The notes under the pieces were generated by a model. It was not told the DNA's origin and made no database searches. It saw nothing but the letters and a program-made list of their open reading frames with translations. Below are positions 50,405 to 51,582 of a stretch of DNA of 51,582 nt, piece after piece (position 1 is the stretch's first letter; every line of letters starts with the position of its first letter). Position numbers and translations under genes: made by a program. The stretch is from an uncultured Mycoplasmatota bacterium (GTDB lineage Bacteria; Bacillota_I; Bacilli_A; RF39; UBA660): assembly GCA_900549285.1 (NCBI GenBank), contig URNW01000007.1:1-51582 (forward strand), in the 5' to 3' direction.

Positions 50405-51582
50405 CTAGTCAGAAATTTCATAGGGTGTTGAAGATGTTCCATTTCCGCTTTTTATTGTTACATCTGAAAGCAAATTTATTACAGGACGAACACCCAAATC
50501 CTTATCTACAGCCACTCCACCAATATTTCCATTCGTAGCTATGCTTAACATGTAAGGCGTATTGGCACTATAATTACGTGGAGACATGGTCCAGTAATGT
50601 TGTCCTGTATATAGGTAATAACTTGTATTAGTTGTTTGATATCCTCCAGCATACCACACTTCATCCATACTGATTAATCCAATTGGATTAGTCAATGCTT
50701 TATTTCCTTGACTGCTTTCACTTGTCGTATATAAATCTTCCTCACTACATTCTAAAGTTGGCACGCCATTACTTTGATTAAGTCTTACATAACCACCATA
50801 ATACGTTTTCGTTGTTCCTGTTCCACCAATTCCATTACTGCTACTAAGAGTTGTACTTGGCTCTCTATCTCCACAGAATCCAGCATTTCCATCTATTTTA
50901 CTTGCATAGTTTACTAAATTTTTACTATACCAATCATCTATTACTCCTTTTATAATACTATCTGTTCCAGTTCCATGAACGCTTCCATTTGTATACATAT
51001 ATCCTACATACACATTATTCCAATATGAAGGATTAAATGTACTTATTGTTATCTGTGTTCCTGTACCTGTAGCATTTGCACTTGTACCCTGATAGATTAA
51101 TCTCAGACTTCCATCTTCATTAATTCTAACGATACGCCAATAAAATCCCCCAAATCTTACCCAATTATCTATCGGGTTTCCAGCAAAATAATATGTTCTT
51201 CCTTTACTCGTATCTGCATAGTAAATAGTTCCTGTTGTTGTATTTGTTATTGTTGTACTGAAATCATTTCTAGTTAATTGTGTTGGATAATTGGCTAATA
51301 TCGTATCTGATACAGTTGGGTTATATTCTTCAAAATATAACAAACATTTTGTTCCCTTCATTGTAAACGGAGTAATTTGTAATTCTCCTGTTTCGCTATC
51401 ATAACTAATATTTAAATTTGATATTTCACTTCCATCTTTATAAGTACAAGTACTGTTAGCTGTATCTAGAGTATATATTTTAGAACTATCTAACTTTTCT
51501 ACTTCTGCTCCATCAATATATATAACCCTACAATATTTAAATCAGCTAAACTATAATTAATGGTTCCATTTACTAGTGGTAT
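50405..51582 (-). CDS. Exported surface protein of the paralogous family (copy 2), frameshifted and cut by the window end
   Basis: A homologue of the 426-aa protein at 38.2 kb. The C-terminal 318 residues (from the internal ATG 51361) read cleanly and share WVRFGGFYWRIVRINEDGS, GFCGDRE, NPIGLISMDEV, YWTMSP and GVRPVINL, with the same cysteines. Upstream the homology continues (GAEVEKL, C-x-x-K) in the same frame up to a short TA run at 51516-51524, then jumps to another frame (IPLVNGTINYSLADLNIV) that runs off the window. Removing one TA unit restores a continuous frame of the same length as copy 1. So the full gene starts beyond 51582 and is off as read. Confidence 0.75.

Overview
The window is a gene-dense, very AT-rich stretch with a standard genetic code (TGA is used as a stop, including in several ATGA overlaps, and Trp is TGG). 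Starts carry AGGAGG-like Shine-Dalgarno sequences, and GTG and TTG starts are common. The content is Gram-positive: DivIVA, SepF, D-Ala-D-Ala carboxypeptidase, a sortase-like anchor, YceD-rpmF, TmcAL, a T-box valS and BceAB-type antimicrobial-peptide modules. The only ribonucleotide reductase seen is the oxygen-sensitive class III enzyme. I read it as a chromosome segment of an anaerobic, probably gut-dwelling, low-GC Bacillota of the Bacilli or former-Tenericutes type (RF39-like or Erysipelotrichia-like). The exact taxon is a guess. No IS element, prophage, CRISPR array or rRNA was seen.

Layout. 1-4.1 kb: an MMPL exporter divergent from a TetR regulator, and a VanZ-RDD membrane protein. 4.2-5.8 kb: a beta-helix-like surface protein whose promoter spacer holds a run of ten Gs. 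5.8-8.3 kb: flavodoxin, undecaprenol kinase (DgkA), PAP2 phosphatase and a DUF362 protein. 8.3-12.8 kb: an arylsulfotransferase, an HTH protein with a membrane tail, and an ECF sigma/anti-sigma operon with a related third gene. 12.9-14.1 kb: an NnrD-CsaA fusion. 14.1-26.4 kb: two BceAB-type ABC transporters and two BceRS-type two-component systems, one co-transcribed with dacA, with ASCH, Ppx/GppA and hypothetical genes between. 26.4-30.5 kb: an FkbM methyltransferase and the anaerobic RNR operon (nrdD, a 57-aa glycyl-radical-like ORF, nrdG). 30.8-34.9 kb: tRNA-Arg(CCT), a DUF368/PopT flippase, and valS behind a T-box. 34.9-38.2 kb: a duplicated-repeat membrane protein, a DUF1653 protein, rpmF and yceD. 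38.2-40.2 kb: a disulfide-type surface protein divergent from a double-HTH regulator. 40.3-46.0 kb: tmcAL, mutM, polA and an AI-2E-family permease. 46.1-49.3 kb: divIVA, sepF and a three-gene operon of unknown function. 49.4-51.6 kb: a broken ADP-ribosyltransferase-like gene and a second, frameshifted copy of the surface protein.

A main theme is the cell envelope and lipid-II-cycle stress. A perfect 14-bp BceR-type box (TTACA-N4-TGTAA) lies upstream of both the first BceAB operon and the VanZ-RDD gene, which suggests one regulon. PAP2, DgkA and PopT are all expected to act in undecaprenyl-phosphate recycling, and dacA is translationally coupled to the second two-component system. A second theme is possible switching of surface or sensor genes through simple-sequence tracts and frameshifts: the G10 promoter spacer, a TA run in the second surface paralogue, and a frameshift in the first BceS-like kinase. 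A third is compactness: many intrinsic terminators overlap or abut the stop codon of the gene they end.
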